A stretch of 64,000 nt of DNA from Phoebastria nigripes (GCA_035582835.1 JAYKAV010002917.1:505341-569340); one strand, 5' to 3'; counted from the stretch's first letter, positions 1 through 13,718 are shown. The notes: generated from the sequence alone by a model not told the origin. Program-made: numbers and translations.

Positions 1-89
1 GCAAAAAGTAGAAATGTACCATTTACACCTTGACAAAACAAATTGAAAAGATCAAACCCATTTAATCAGGTAGATATCCTAATGTTTGA

Positions 90-440
90 TCTCTGAAAGT
101 GACCAGTGGCAGATGTGTAAGGAAAACGGCAGGTGCATAAGAAAAGAGCAAACATGCAGCTGTATTTCCTGGCATAGTCTGTCCCCTCTCAGAGATTTGT
201 GGTTCAGAGACACCATGAGCCACAAGCAGTGCCTCTCAATAGCCCACAATAGATTTCTTTCCCATATGCTTATCAATTTGCTTCCTCAGCCCCTCTGAAC
301 TTCAGACACTCGCAGTGCAGGGACTTCCTGCAGAGTCCATTTCCTTCCCTTCTCATATTTCTGTCCCTCCTGTCCATGGAGAGTCATGCCAGTCTTAGAA
401 AGCATCCTGACAAACTCTGCACTCTTCTGTGCCCTCTGGC
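90..440 (-). mobile_element. Old LINE (CR1-like) 3' fragment
   Basis: Read on the minus strand, this stretch matches the element at 6485-7570. Shared blocks include AAAGAAATCTATTGTGGGCT, a CACAAAT/GGACAGACTATGCC block, and GAGAAGGGAAGGAAA. About 200 bases present at 7190-7385 are missing here. The outer end (about 90-130 read on minus) resembles the tail of old amniote CR1-type LINEs, but that family assignment is an inference. Both edges are approximate. No coding potential remains. Confidence 0.6.
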
Positions 441-3400
441 TATTCCCCACAATCACAATTCAAACATTCACATGTTTATAATCTTTTCTACCGCCTTTTG
501 AATTTTACATGTTAGTTGCATTCTCCTATTTTACTTTAAATTAAGCCCGTTAGTGCTGTGCAGCTCTCCTGTATCCTAAATGCTTACCCATTCAAAACTT
601 TACTTTTTTTGGGATGTCAGGAGTTAGAGACTGCTTTTCGTTAGGTGACATATGTTGTGTACAGAACATTGTAATGATGTTATATGCAGATCTTGGTTTT
701 TAACCTAAGTACCATAATCCCTCTTCTTTCCATACCTATGTCACTGATACACATACGAACTGTGCGTATTAACTCTTCATTAACAATTCCAAAGAGGGTA
801 TCTATATACCCTGTGAAATCAGAATATTTATATCTAACAAACAAGTCACTGTGTAGTCCTCTCTGGTTAACAATCTATCTCTATACCCATTCCTCCAACT
901 GTGTATCACTAGAACTATTTTTTTTTTTTTTTTTCTGATCAGTAAAAATATTCACACATGAAGTTACCTTCCTAGTGTGAGAAGACACATATGCATGGTT
1001 TGGTGAGGAGGTCTCATATAATTTCTCCTTTTGCCACCTGGATGTCCTCCTGTGCCAAAACAGCCTTAGTGTAACGATATAGTAGAGGCCTTGAAAAAAA
1101 GAGAAATTTTCTCTCTCACTCTGTTTTTTCTAGCAGTTCACCCTGAGCACAAGCAACCATTCTGGTTCATCTAACCTTAGTGATTTATAATGTGGGAGGG
1201 TTTTTTCTGGTGCAAATGTGTCTTTCGTCTTTTCTTGGAGTCTGGTAGTATTCACTTGTGGTCACTGCTGGTCCCCTCAAAGTGGTTTATCTCCTGATGT
1301 AACCAAGACTGGAAATGTGCACCAGAGCATCATCAAGAGCACACACAGGTCACCTGGCAGTTAGTTCTCTGTGCTTGTCCAGTATGTGCCTAGGCTTTAG
1401 TGTCAGCTTCACTGCCATTAAAGGCATGATATGAACATGTGAACATAAGAACATGTGAACAGTCAAACCCTGGTGCTTGTCTCTTTACACACACTAGTCC
1501 ATAATTTAGATGTATTCACCAGGGACTGAATGAGCTGCTAGAATCTTGGGAACATGCACTTGCCCATGGGGCTGGTAATTGTACATCTACTACTCAGTAG
1601 AGTAGTTGGGACATCTCAAATTATGTTGGACTTCTATTTGCATTTTCATTCACTTGCAAGAATGAGTAGCTGCTTTTGTTTTTTTCCCTGTTCATCTAAC
1701 CTATTTAGCTTTTCTTTTTTGTGACTTGTCTGTGAATTAGGGCTAGAGCTTGCCCACTTCTGTTTATACAACTGTGGTGAAGAAAACATCTATTTATTAT
1801 TCCTTTTTGCTTAAGGAGTAAAAGGAAGGTTAAACATATCAAACTTCAAATATCTCTGGTTTTCATTTCAAGTTTTGATCAGAACACTTTTCAGCTCCTC
1901 TCACGTTGGGCTCCCACTATGTATTTAAGAAAACAATGCATTCCTCTTTCTTATTAAAATGGTCACAATAAGGCTGAGGGGACTAGATTATAAATGAGAA
2001 AAAAAGAAAAAAATTACTTGCTACTGCCTTGCAAAATCTTTTCATTTTCTGAGGAAAACCTTGCAAAGTCTTTTCCTTGCCTGCCTGAATGGTGTTCATG
2101 CTGCTGTCCAGACCCTGTTTCTGAAGGCCTGGGAAAAACAGATGAGTTCACAAAACACTGAGGGTGCACATGAGGCAGTGGTGCTTGCTGAAGCCTGGCT
2201 GAGCTCTGCCCAAGAGCTTTACTATGATGCAGCTACCTAAGAAAGAGGGTATTGCTGCATGCAGTAACATCCTCTGTGTTTCAGAACAAATGAGAACAGC
2301 ATATGAGAATAAATCAGAGCATTTTGGTATCCAAATTTCTGAAAGAACACTGAAATTTTAAACAGCCTTTGGAATGAGTGAACCTGTAGAGATTTAAACA
2401 AAGTGATGCTTTTGATTCTCAGATTTGCTAACTTATCCCTTCCTCTTTCACTAAGGTATCTGTGAGAAGAATTCTCAGAGATTTATCTTAGAAACACAAT
2501 GATATTTTACTTACATGTTTATTAAATATGTCATTTCCCAAAGATATTTCTGTCTAAATTTCTGGTGAAACAGTCAGCCTATCTTGTAATTTTTTTCCCC
2601 CAACATACAAAGATGACAGGATTATTAAAAAAATTTGGATGTAACATTCTGTGTGTAGTGTTGCCACCATTTGTAATGAATGATTTCAAATATTACCTAC
2701 AAAATGTCAGAGACAGAAAAATGAAAGCTTACCCAAAGGTTAGAGGATACATTATACAGTGCAGCTGGGTTGTCGGAGGGCTCAGTATGCACAGTCCATC
2801 TCACCTGCACTATTCTGTTTGGAATAAGATTATTCCTGCTAAGAATGCACTGCAATGTTATACAAAAAGAGTAGCAGCCTTTTAAGGATGTATATAACTT
2901 AAATGTTTTTGGCTGTGATAATTTACTTGAAGCTGTGCTATATCCAGGCTAGTCTGTGGCATTCTAAAATCCTCGGTGATACAGTACTGGTGTCAAACAG
3001 GTGTGAGTCTCTCACAGAAATTCTAAATATGATATACTCCACAGAAGCCTGCAAGACCTAGATAAATGATATCCATTATGTTTTGCCCAGTCACTAGTGA
3101 TTTTACACTAGAACCTGAACACATTCTTATTCCAGAAAATAGAAATTTCAAAATATAAAAATAGAAAGTCAAATGATTTTTTCATAAGTTCGAGGAGAAA
3201 GATCTTTAAATGAAATGGCAGTACTGACCTAAGGAAAATGAGTAGAAGTTCCCATTTCCAGCAGGAACTAACATGCATACTCAGAAGCCTAGGGAAATAC
3301 ATGTCTAAAGTCCATTTTAGATATTTATGCCTTTAAAATCTAAAGGAGTCATGGACTTTTTATTTAAAGTAGTAGTTCTTAAAAGGTTTAATTCTGAATT

Positions 3401-6400
3401 TAAAATTTTAGAAGAATCTGTTTTCTTAAGTTTTGGCTAGGTACGTATGTTGACATTCTAACATATCCAAAGGTTAAGGTTACTGCATTTTTAGATTCTG
3501 TTTGTGTGTCTCTGATTTTGTAAAAGTCAGATATAAACAGACAACAGTCATACCATGAAAGGAATGAAAAGGAAAACTATCACCTACGACACTGACAATG
3601 ACTGGATGTCTTTTAAAAGCACCTATTTTTAATCTTTTTCCAGGAACTTATTAAGTTTTCTACTTCAATGCTTCTTAAATACAGAGATACTCTATATGGC
3701 TCAGGATAGCCAAAAGCCCAGGTGTTGATTTTATTATGTGCTCTGCATAAATAGCCTACATGTATCAAACCCATTTAAAAGCTTGTTACAAATGCACTTA
3801 ATGTACAGACTGATATAAAAAACAGTGAATGTAGACACTTTATACTGAAAGGTACAGCATGAGTTGCTTATGAAGGACCACCTGTTGAGTCAAGGAATTG
3901 TTAAACTCAAATCAAGATCAGAAGCCGACATCTGTTCTGACAAAGAAACTTTTTTTTTATATACCTAAAAGCATGAAACAAGACTTAATTGGGTCTTGAC
4001 ACAGCGCGCTCTCCCAGAAGATTTAGAAGCAAATACATTTTGGGGAGAAAAGAAATACATTAGGTTGGCAGCAAAGTGTGAAATTATATCTCTATGTTCC
4101 TTTTAAAGGACTCCAAAAAGAAGGTAAGCTGTGAAAATGGACTTCCTCCTGTAGGAGAAAAGTGTATCTGATATCATCTGAGACATGGGATACATAGAAA
4201 GACAGGATCCATGATGAGGTGTGTGTGTCAGAAAAGCATTTATCATCAATTAGTTGGCTTCAAGAGAATAAGAGGCCTTACAGATTTAAATCAAATGTAA
4301 ATAGATGGAGTACTTTTCCTCTTATTTTTTCATGTCTTTTATAAATGTATCAACTTATTGCATATTTTGATGTCAAAAGTGCTCTTACGTGCCTGTTATC
4401 TTAATTTAGCTCGAGTTAAATGTGAAATACAGACTAATAAAAAAGTGTTCCTCTCTTGAAGGTGTGCGTATCTGTAACTCAGACACTTAAATGTTAACAG
4501 ATTTCACACAGATTTGTCAGTGTGGAGAGGTTGAAACACTCCGTACCTACAGAAGATGCCTAAAGTGATTTGTGGGGAAGTATCAGAGATGTCAGAGGAG
4601 GAGAATTCTCTGCCAGGGACAGGTTATAATCAGGAGATGGTTTATGGTGTACATCATTACAAGGGGAAGAGGGAGATTGGAAGATGTTATCTTTTAGATG
4701 CCTGTAAAATAGCAAAATAAGTGATTATCTTAATATCACTGAAGCATGCTTTGCACAAGAGGCCTAATCTTCCAGTACACATTTTTCATGCCAAAACTTT
4801 AGAGCAACCATTTTGTAATAACAAGATATAGCCAAAATATAAGCACATCCAGAAGATTAAAGCACATGTTTAAAACCGTTGTTTCATTTTACACAACACA
4901 GAACCTAGTAGCATAAGCACTGCTCTGCGGAATTGTTTTTAATGAGGAATGCATACCATATTTCTCTAGATAAAAAATCTGTTTGTACAGCTGAATCAGT
5001 TATGAAACAACTGGATTGAATCGGCTGTGAAACTGGACAAGAACATTCTTTAATATTTATCAAGTCAGAACCGTAAAAATGAACATGCAATATTTACTGC
5101 TGTTATTAATTTGTGTGTGTGCAAGTCAGAAGCCTAAAACAAAGTTATCAATATAAAAGTCTAGTGAGGTAGAAATTTTAATGTTTAAGGTGCTTTATAA
5201 GTTTTTAAATATTTATAGATTTATTAAATGAGACAGGGTGTCCTACATCAGTAAAAAAGAAATCTGAATAGTAGGAAGTGACTTAGTGCTTTTCAGATGT
5301 CAGACTTCTAGCTATCATAGACACATCTTAGAAGAAATGAGAGAAATCCTGTGGACAAACTTATTAGAATTTAAATGACAACTTATAGAATAGGTTATTT
5401 ATAGCAGCATTATCAGAAATTCTTGCAGGACATATGGGGCATCAGAGGGAGACACAGTGGGACAGAGTCTCAAAGAATAGTTCAAATACTGTATGAATGA
5501 AGAATTTAGATTTATTAGGAATACAAAACACATGTGGGATAGATGGCCTCCATCTAAACAGAATGGAACAGCAATACAAATTGCTGGTTACAATAAAGAA
5601 TAAAATATATGTTCCCAAATTTCAGATAAAAACAATAAAAAGCAGTCTCCATAAAGTCCCATTTATGCGGGACATATGACAATAAATATAAAAACTATGA
5701 TCAAACATACATTTATTTAAATACAATGGTGGAAGTCTGCTGGAAAAAAACCGTAAAACTGAAAATCTGGTTCTGAGACTATTGACTAATGTGTTTATAA
5801 TGTTAGATTAGCTATGTCAGTGCAAGAGCAATGCTGTGTATTAAGAAAAGCTTATACCTAAAAATTGACTGCTTCCTGGGTGTTTTAGACAGACAGACAG
5901 AAATACAATAAGCAGCTCTTGACTTAGGCCTGTCCTGTGTGCAGGACAAGGTTCAGAATATTACAGGATCTCAAATCCAGCAGCTTTCCAGCAACATATA
6001 TATGTAAAAGCTACTGCAGTAGCGTTGTAGTAGCTCTGTCTCTCTCTCTTCTGCAGTGGTGTTTAACCTCAAAATGGAACAATGAGAATAATTAGAAAGA
6101 TTAATAAAGTGACTTTCAAGGTGTAAAATCTTTTCAGTCTAGACTTACATAAAGATGGTTAAACTGGTATCTTGGAGAAAACATATTCCATCTAGAAAAA
6201 AATATAAATAAACAACAGCAAAAAGGAGGTCTGGTCTGCTTAAATAACACACACAACAAATCTTAACGACATAGCTGCAATCTAGTCCAATTCTTGAAAA
6301 CAGACAAAAAATATGACTACAATTTTAGGAGGTGTTCCCAGAATGACAAAGGAAACACTAGGCTAGAATTCTGCTATACACGGAAGAAAAATACAAGAAA

Positions 6401-6484
6401 CTGTAATTAAAAAAAAAACCAAACCACAAATCAGCAAAAATTTAAAAAAAGAAAGAAAAAAGAAAAGTCAGTACAGCTTTGGCA
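441..6484. other. AT-rich sequence without recognised genes
   Basis: No gene, RNA gene or recognisable transposon was seen. The stretch holds simple sequence such as a 17-base T run at 918-934 and short (CT)n near 6040. Open frames of 60-106 codons occur on both strands, but they lack family resemblance and convincing splice context. Confidence 0.55.
918..934. repeat. Poly-T run (17)
   Basis: An uninterrupted T homopolymer in intergenic sequence; it could be the remnant of a minus-strand retroposed poly-A tail, but nothing beside it supports that. Confidence 0.8.
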
Positions 6485-7570
6485 GGCAAAAGTCATGCTC
6501 CACAAACCTAGAACTTCTGTTTGGGAGACATTCAGCATGGGATATTTGTTCAAAATCATTCAGCTGGATTTCAGCATGGCTTTTTACATGGTTCTCAGGC
6601 TCTTAAAGAAACCAAGATATGATGAGATAGAGGGGAAGGTCCTCCCATGGGCTAGTGAGTGGTTACTGCTTTGGAAACAAAGGCAAGGAATAAAAGTTGA
6701 GGGTTCCCCACAGTGGGAGGTGAGTGGTCACGTGTTCTGTGACCTGAACTAATGAACTGGAAAAGGAGGTGACAGACCAATGAACAAAACTCACTAGGGG
6801 ATGGTGACAAAATGTGGTGGATGGCAACAGTAGCCACCTGTGAAGAGATGCAGAAGGACTTCTCAGAACTGAGTGGCCTGCGTAGACAGCAGTGAAGTTC
6901 TTTGCTCTTAGCTCCAGTATAATAATGTACACATCCGCCAGCTTCAATTGTGTGGTGCCAGACTTGGAAATGGGTATTTCCACTCCAAAATAGACATCTT
7001 GGAGTTACTGCTTCTTTGTCCAACCCAAACATTACCAGTGTTCAGCAGGTTGCAGCAACATATGAAAGGTGATGTGTATTTTCCAACCAGCCTCCACCTA
7101 ACTGAAAGCATAGCACAGGGCTGGAAACCACAAAGAGGAGGGCAATCAGGATGAGAAGGGAAGGAAAAGGACTCTGTAGGCACATCAGCTCAGCACACTG
7201 GAGCTCCTGGGATAGAAAAGAGGCAAGTGTGGAGGCGTGCAGTTGTGCGGCCCCAGGCGGGTGGGAAAGAGGAGCGATAGTTCACTCTGTTATGTGGCTG
7301 TGCCCTACCTCCATCCTCATGGAATGTGCTGGCAGGCACTGAGGAAATGGAAGGGGCAACTTTGTCACAGACCATGTTAGTAAGCTGGGGAAGTCCGTGC
7401 CCCAGGGCACCGTGAGCGTCTGAAATTCAGAGGGGCTGAGAAATCAAATAAACAAGCTAATGGGAAAGAAATCTATTGTGGGCTATTTAAGAGAGAGGTG
7501 CTGCTTGTGGGTCACGGTGCCTCTGAGCCACAAATTTCTGGGAGGAGACAGACTATGCCAGGGACTTATT
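6485..7570 (+). mobile_element. Old, decayed CR1-like LINE (RT region to 3' end)
   Basis: The first 270 bases translate to a CR1-type reverse-transcriptase core with IQLDFSMAF (family form LDFSKAFD) followed by W..EWLL and KQRQGIKVEGSPQWE, the spacing seen upstream of the GVPQGS motif. Further on, TCEEMQKDFSEL matches the helix after the catalytic box, with frameshifts between. The 3' part is shared with the inverted copy at 90-440, which supports a dispersed repeat. It is more diverged than the CR1 copies that follow and was probably dead long before they arrived. Edges are approximate. Confidence 0.65.
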
Positions 7571-7934
7571 CTGTAAATTTGTTATATATTTTAATCTTAT
7601 ATCCTGTCTAATTTTTTTTTAAAAGTAGGCAATACAACAAGAATGACAGAGGCATGAAACAGTTTCTCTAAAAACTGAGACTAGACAAGAGTAAGAAGTC
7701 CCGGAAAAACAATGACTTATGGGGAGAAACAGAATGAGGATATATAATAACAGCGAGACTTTCTCACTGAGGAATTAATAGAGGACGCGAGATCGATTTA
7801 CAAAGTAGGAAGTAACCAAAAAGATCAACAGAAGTTAGGTGGTTTGGTTTGGTTTTTTTCATACTTTTCCTCTTTTTTATCACATTGTGAACATCAAGAG
7901 TTTAATATGATTGATTTAATCTATTATGCTTTAT
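7571..7934. other. Short AT-rich spacer
   Basis: Sequence between two LINE fragments. No gene seen. Confidence 0.5.
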
Positions 7935-8079
7935 AACATTAGAGATATGAAGTATATGGATGATGGGGAGGTGATTANAGACAGCCAACATGGCTTCACC
8001 AAGGGTAAATCATGCCTGACTAATCTAGTGGCCTTCTACAATGGAGTCACTGTGTCAGTGGACAAGGGAAGAGTAACTG

Positions 8080-8547
8080 ATGTCATCTACCTGGACTTCT
8101 TTCTGTAAGGCCTATGGTACAGTCTCCCACAACATTCTTGTCTCTAAATCGGAGAGACATGCGTTTGATGGATGGACTGTTAGATGGATAAGGAATTGGC
8201 TGGATGGCAACATCCAAACAGTTACAGTTAATGGCTCAATGTCCAAATGGAAACCAGTAACGAGTGGTGTCCCTCAAGGATCCATACTGGGACCAATACT
8301 ATTTAATATCTTCATCAGTGACATAGATAACGGGATTCAGTGCATCCTCAGAAAGTTTGCATATGACGCCAAGCTGAGTAATGCTGTTGATGCAGTTGAT
8401 ACTCTTGAAGGAAGGGATGTCAACCAGAGGGACCTTGACAGGCTTGAGAAATGTGCCCATGTGAACCTCATGAAGTTCAACAAGGCCAAGTGCAAGATCC
8501 TGCACCTGGGTCAGGGCAGTATCAGTACAGACTGGGGGATGAAATGA
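8080..8547 (+). pseudogene. CR1 reverse transcriptase remnant (central RT)
   Basis: A 155-codon frame with CR1 RT motifs: KAYGTVSHN near residues 10-18, WIRNWLDG near 36-43, then [19 protein letters not shown], and [20 protein letters not shown]. The catalytic box reads FAYDAKLS instead of the FADDTKL form, so one of the paired aspartates is lost and the enzyme would be inactive. The frame stops at 8547; the next RT part continues in other frames. Confidence 0.85.
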
Positions 8548-8715
8548 TTGAGAGCAGCCCTGCAGAGAAGGACTTGGGGGTACTGGTGGATGAAAAATTG
8601 GACATGAGCTGGCAATGTGCGATTGCAGCCCAGAAAGCCAACCGTATCCTGGGCTGCATCAAAAGAAGCATGGCCAGCAGGTCGAAGGAAGTAATTCTCC
8701 CACTCCTCTGCTCTT

Positions 8716-9153
8716 GTGAGACCCCACCTGGTGTACTGCATCCAGTTGTGGGGTCCCCAGTACAAGACAGACATGGACCTGTTGGAATGGGTCCAGAGGA
8801 GGTCCACAAAAATGGTCAGAGGGATGGAACACCTCTCTTGTGAAGAAAGGCTGAGAAAGTTGTTCAGCCTGGAGAAGAGAAGGCTTTGGGGAGACCTTAT
8901 TGCAGCCTTTCAGTATATAAAGGGGGCTTATAAGAAAGATGGAGGGAGACTTTTTACCAAGGCCTGTAGTGATGGGACAAGGGGCAACAGTTTTAAACTG
9001 AGAGAGGATAGGTCTAGATTGGACATAAGGAAGAAAATTTTTACAATGAGGGTGGTGGGACACTGGAACAGGTTTCCCAGAGAAGTTGTGGATGCCCCAT
9101 CCCTGGAAGTGTTCAAGGTCAGGTTGGATGGGGCTTTGAGCAACCTGATCTAG
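8716..9153 (+). pseudogene. CR1 ORF2 C-terminal remnant
   Basis: A 145-codon frame beginning [16 protein letters not shown], then [37 protein letters not shown] and GHWNRFPREVVDAPSLEVFK, the standard CR1 ORF2 C-terminus. It ends 80 bases before the element's 3' tail, as intact CR1 copies do. It is separated from the upstream RT part by a frameshift. Confidence 0.88.
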
Positions 9154-9240
9154 GGGAAGATGTCCCTGCCCATGGCAGGTGGGTTGGACTAGATGATCTT
9201 TGAAGGTCCCTTGCAACCCAAATCATTCTGTGATGCTGTA

Positions 9241-12200
9241 TATGGAGTCTACGTAAGTATCACTGCATAACTAGACTGTTTTATAATCTTCTCAGTATAC
9301 ACTCATGTTGTAGAGAGGACAAAGAATGAGATTGTTTTGAACTACTATAGCCATCCTTTTGATATTATCATACAGTTGCTGCCTTGTTAAACTCACTGAG
9401 AATGCTGCCTTGAGTGTTGATTTTGGAAAGATTTTTGAGAATTTCATTTCTCTAAGGAATTTGCCCATTTCCTTCTAAATGTGTAGCCATTTTTTCCTAT
9501 GATATTACTGCCTTTTAGTTTAAATAGTCCTTGTCTCTCCTCAGAGGTTTCTTTCAGATATCAAAACTCCCCCCTTTTCCTTTTAATAAAGGTAGCCATG
9601 ATTCAAGTGAAGACAGGAATTTGAAAAATTCTGATAAACCCACTCTTGGGTAAATTGAAGAGATTAATTGTAAACAGACTTTTGGAAACAAGTTGTGCTA
9701 AAATAAAGTGTGTAGACATGTGATCTGGGTGAACAGAAATATTTATAAGATTGAGAAAATGAGCTAACATGTCATATTAGTTTACCTAACGTACTAGTTT
9801 CTGAAGGATAGAAATAAAATCTTAATAATCCAATCAAGAGGAAGCCTAATCTTCTGCTCTTTGTTTGACCAAAAATTAACTCTTTTAAATTCTTCACTAC
9901 ATTCTATTTAAATTGTAAATTTTTGTGAAAATAGCTAATTATATTTTTTTTTTCAGATTTAAAAAAACCTGAAGTGACAATAGTGCAACTGGTATTTCAA
10001 CTGCATGTTTCAATTATTTTTTACTGAATTTGTTAATGTCTCCACATTAGAAAAACTTAGTAGTAAGAATTATTTCATTGATATAAGTAGTATCTCTACA
10101 GAAAAGCACACTAAACTAAAAATTAGTCTTTTTTTGTTATAACATCATCAAAAAGGATTAAAAGTGGTAGCAATTTTAATAAATTACAACATGAGAAGTT
10201 TATTAAAATGGCAGACATTGATTTAATGTATGAAGTTAATATTTTCACCTTATATAAAAGAAAGTATTAGCATTCATATTTTATAAGAAAAAAATCAGTG
10301 TACTGATTGTGTTTTTCATATTAATTTTTGGCTCTAATTATCTTATAGTTAATGTATTGTTACTACTACTTACACTGAAATCTTGTTATAAAAATCGGTA
10401 AGAAATGTACTCTGTAAAATAATCTAAATATAATAATCTACTTTTGACCAGTTCAATTGCCTGTAATACCAGTTTTGGATAGATTAGAATTTATGACATT
10501 GTACTATTATTATTCAAAGCAAACATTCTGTGGTATGTTCGTTTCTTTAATGATTTCCTCCCCACTCCGGACAATCTAGAAAATCTCTCAAATGACTTAA
10601 TTATTTTCAGCACAAGTTTTGTACTAAATACATTCTCCCAACAGTTTTATTCTATCTTAGATATAGCTCTGGTGGGAAGAGTTGTAAGATTTGATCTACA
10701 ATATTCTACTCCTCTATCTGCCTGTGTCTTGAGACCAACAAATTGGAAATGATTGCTAAAATCAAGCCATGTAATTAGACAGCATAACATCTAATACACT
10801 CCTTTTGTCAGCTTGCCAGAAAAAGAATTTCAGTAAATGATACATTACACCATGAAAAAACTCTTTCAAACAAGCCTGTTAATGATGATAAATAAAGAAC
10901 TTGTGCAAAACCAAGCAATTAATCCTTTGGAAGCTTTCCATTGAAGTTACTATTAAGGCATCAAGAAATGCAAATACATACATAAACAAATCCTTTGTGA
11001 ATATTCCACTTTAGGTTAGTGCATTTTCTTGCAAATCCATCTGTAGTTAACTTTGTTCATATCATTTCCTATTCACTAAAATATTGTCTTTATTTTAATA
11101 AAGGAACAATCAACAGTCATTCATAGTGGCAAGAATCAGTTAAAGAAAAAATACATCATATTATGTGAGAATTTTAAATATTCAGAGACATTGCATTTTG
11201 TTTTCAGAAAATAGATATCGATTTATTTACTTATGAAGCCACAGTATTTTTTGTTTCTGCTGCAGGGACAGAGCAGATTGCAATATTCTGGCATTAATAA
11301 TGCATTGGAAATAAAGGGGAATGGTAAGCAAAAATTTATTCTGCAGCTTGTAAAAAATGTGAAATGTCAAAAGGTTATGGAAAAATCCTCTCAGTAAACA
11401 CTATTTCAAGTTACAATCTTGTAAAGCAGTTTCTCAGTGTGCAGGCAACTAAGTAGATCAATGTCTCAGTACAACAGAGGATGGTGTACATTGGTGTTTT
11501 CAGTTATCTTTTTTTTTCATAGGTCCCCCAAATTATTCCCTGTTCATATGATGAGCTGTGGCTAGAAGAATAGAAGAAAGTAAAAAATGATTTAGCATTT
11601 TTTTTGCTCTGTAAGCACAGAGCAGTTCAGATCCCACCTTATTGTCAGATAGGAGGAAAATCTTTTGGACATTTGCTTTCAGTATAAATCACATAAAATA
11701 ACAATAAAGGTAACCAAAGTATGCGTCACAATAAAGTGTGGAAGTCTTTTGCTGTGTGTAGCACAAAATAGATATGGATCTCAAACAGTTTAGAATCATC
11801 TTTTGCTGAATCACCACACACTCCTTTTAGTAGATCATTCATATTCCAAAAGGTGCCATAGTATAAATTAATGTAGGTCACATATATCATCTGAAGGCAC
11901 AATTATTTTTTTGCCTTATAGACCAAGATTTTTCCTTTTTTTTCATTTTGCCATGTACTTGAACAATAAGCATAAAAAATGTTATGAAGACTAAAGAGGT
12001 ATTATGGTTGTTGATTTTTACAATAGGACAATAATGGATCAGTGATTTAGTGAAAGGTAGTATTAAACCAAAATGACCCTCAATTTTGTGACAGTATCTG
12101 TTTTTTTTACCAAAATAAACTGCAAGATTATTCTAACTAATGCAATTTTAAGTTAGATCAAATGTAAACACTTCATCAGGTGAGGACTTCATCACTAGCA

Positions 12201-12531
12201 TATCATTGACTGCTTGCAGTTTTAGATTTTGTTTCTTTTGCAAGACACCTTTTAAAGAAAAAGAAATGCCAGAGGTGGTGTTTTTCCAAAGTGAATGAAT
12301 GGGAAGTCAAGAACAGGAAGGACACAATGGGCAAATTAATCAGTTCTATTATATCACAGCAAGAGTTGTAACAAAAACTATAATGAAAGTACTTAGAAAA
12401 GAGCATTGGTCATGGGCATTGAGGATTTCCTTGTACTTGTAGAGACTGATAAAGGAGAATCTGAACATTAAGTCCTTATTTTTCTCCAAAGCAAGTAATT
12501 CTGTAGCAGAACACTTAGTAAAAATTGCTGA
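9241..12531. other. AT-rich sequence without recognised features
   Basis: About 3.3 kb of AT-rich DNA between two CR1 copies. I see no gene, RNA gene or repeat I can name. Confidence 0.5.
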
Positions 12532-13705
12532 AAACACAGAATCACAAAATCACAGAATCACAGGCTGGTTGAGGTTGGAAGGGACCTCTGGACGTCATTT
12601 GGTCTAACCCCCCTGCTCAAGTATGGCCGTCTAGAGCCAGTTGCCCAGGACTGTGTCCAGACGGCTTTTGACAGGAAGGAGACTCCACAACTACTCTGGG
12701 CAACCTCTGCTGGTGCTCAGTTACCCTCACAGTAAAAAAATGTTTCCCGACATTCAGGATGAACCTTAAGTGTTTCAGTTTCTGCCCATTGCCTCCTATC
12801 CTCTCACTCTGTCTTCTTTACACCCTTCTTTCAGATATTCAGACACTTGAACAAGATGTCTCTTGAGCCTTCTCTTCTCCAGACTAAACAGTCCCAGCTT
12901 TCTAAGCCTTTCCTCATAGGAGAGATTCTCCAGTCCCTTAATCATCTTTGTGACACTTTGCTGCACTCTCTCCCATATCTCCATATCTCTCTTGTACTGG
13001 GCAACTCAGAACTGGACACAGTACTCCAGATGTGGCTTCACCAGTGCTTAGTAGAGGGGAAGGATCCTCTCCCTCGACCTGCTGGCAACACTCCTCCTAA
13101 CAGTATTCTGCAGTCCAGGCTACTGTTAGCCTTCTTTGTGGCAAGGACATATTACTGGCTTATGGTCAACTTGATGACCACTAGGACCCCCAGGTCCTCT
13201 TCTGCAAACCTGTTTTCCAGCTGGTCAGTCCCCAGCATATACTGGTGCATGGGGTTGTTCCTCCCCAGGCACAGGACTTTGTACATCCCCTTGTTGAAAT
13301 TGCCTTTCATGAGTTTTCTGTCAGCCCATTTCTCTAGCCTGTTGAGGTCTCTTTGGATGGCAGCATGACCTTCTGGTGTATCAGTCACTGCTCCCAGTTT
13401 GGTGTTGTCTGCAGCTGCTGAGGGTACACTCTGTCCCATCATCCAGATTGTTAATGAAGATATTGAACAGGATGAGTTCTAGTACTGTCCCCTGGCGGTC
13501 AATTACTGGCAGGACAGGCTAGTTACTGGCCACCAGCTAGATGTTGTGTGACTGATTACCACCCTCTGGGCCCAGCCATTCAGCCAATTTTCAATCCACC
13601 TTGCTATCTGTTCATCGAGCCAATACTTCATCAGCTTCTCTATGAGGATCTCATGGGAGACAGTGTCAAAAGCCTTACATGTATTGCAGAGGATGATTTT
13701 ATAGG
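12532..13705 (-). mobile_element. CR1 LINE, 5'-truncated
   Basis: The plus strand opens with the reverse complement of the CR1 octamer tail (CACAGAATCACAAAATCACAGAATCACAGG), then the AGGTTGGAAGGGACCTCTGG block. The element runs on the minus strand from the RT domain (CKAFDTVSHEILIEKLMKYW) at about 13.7 kb to the tail at 12.53 kb. It resembles the third CR1 copy (26-27 kb) more than the first: both share GRNNPMHQ and EEDLGVLVV. Confidence 0.93.
12796..12984 (-). pseudogene. CR1 ORF2 C-terminal remnant
   Basis: Minus-strand frame EIWERVQQSVTKMIKGLENL followed by [20 protein letters not shown], the conserved C-terminal block of CR1 ORF2. It is cut by a stop before the final PSLEIF block. Confidence 0.8.
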
Positions 13706-13718
13706 TAAGGTTCTCCAC
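13152..13718 (-). pseudogene. CR1 reverse transcriptase remnant
   Basis: Minus-strand frames give CKAFDTVSHEILIEKLMKYW, RWIENWLNGWAQRVVISH and, after a frame break near 13.45-13.5 kb, SAAADNTKLGA, EGHAAIQRDLNRLEKWADRK and FAEEDLGVLVV. The catalytic box is altered (AADNTKLG instead of FADDTKLG) and the GVPQGS motif is not intact, so this is a dead copy. Confidence 0.85.

Larger units (their letters stand above)
7935..9240 (+). mobile_element. CR1 LINE, 5'-truncated
   Basis: A CR1 retrotransposon copy starting inside the reverse-transcriptase domain ([18 protein letters not shown] frame) and running to a CR1 3' end (GGTTGGACTAGATGATCTTTGAAGG..ATTCTGTGATGCTGTA). The reading frame is broken at least twice: between the LDF and KAYGTVSHN blocks (about 8100) and near 8547-8716. 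One ambiguous base lies at 7978. CR1 elements are normally 5'-truncated on insertion, which explains the missing endonuclease half. Confidence 0.93.

Noticed and set aside
4058..4080. TTAGGTTGGCAGCAAAGTGT, resembling the end of a mariner-type transposon
   Set aside because: No matching inverted end or transposase remnant within 2 kb; a match of this quality can be chance.
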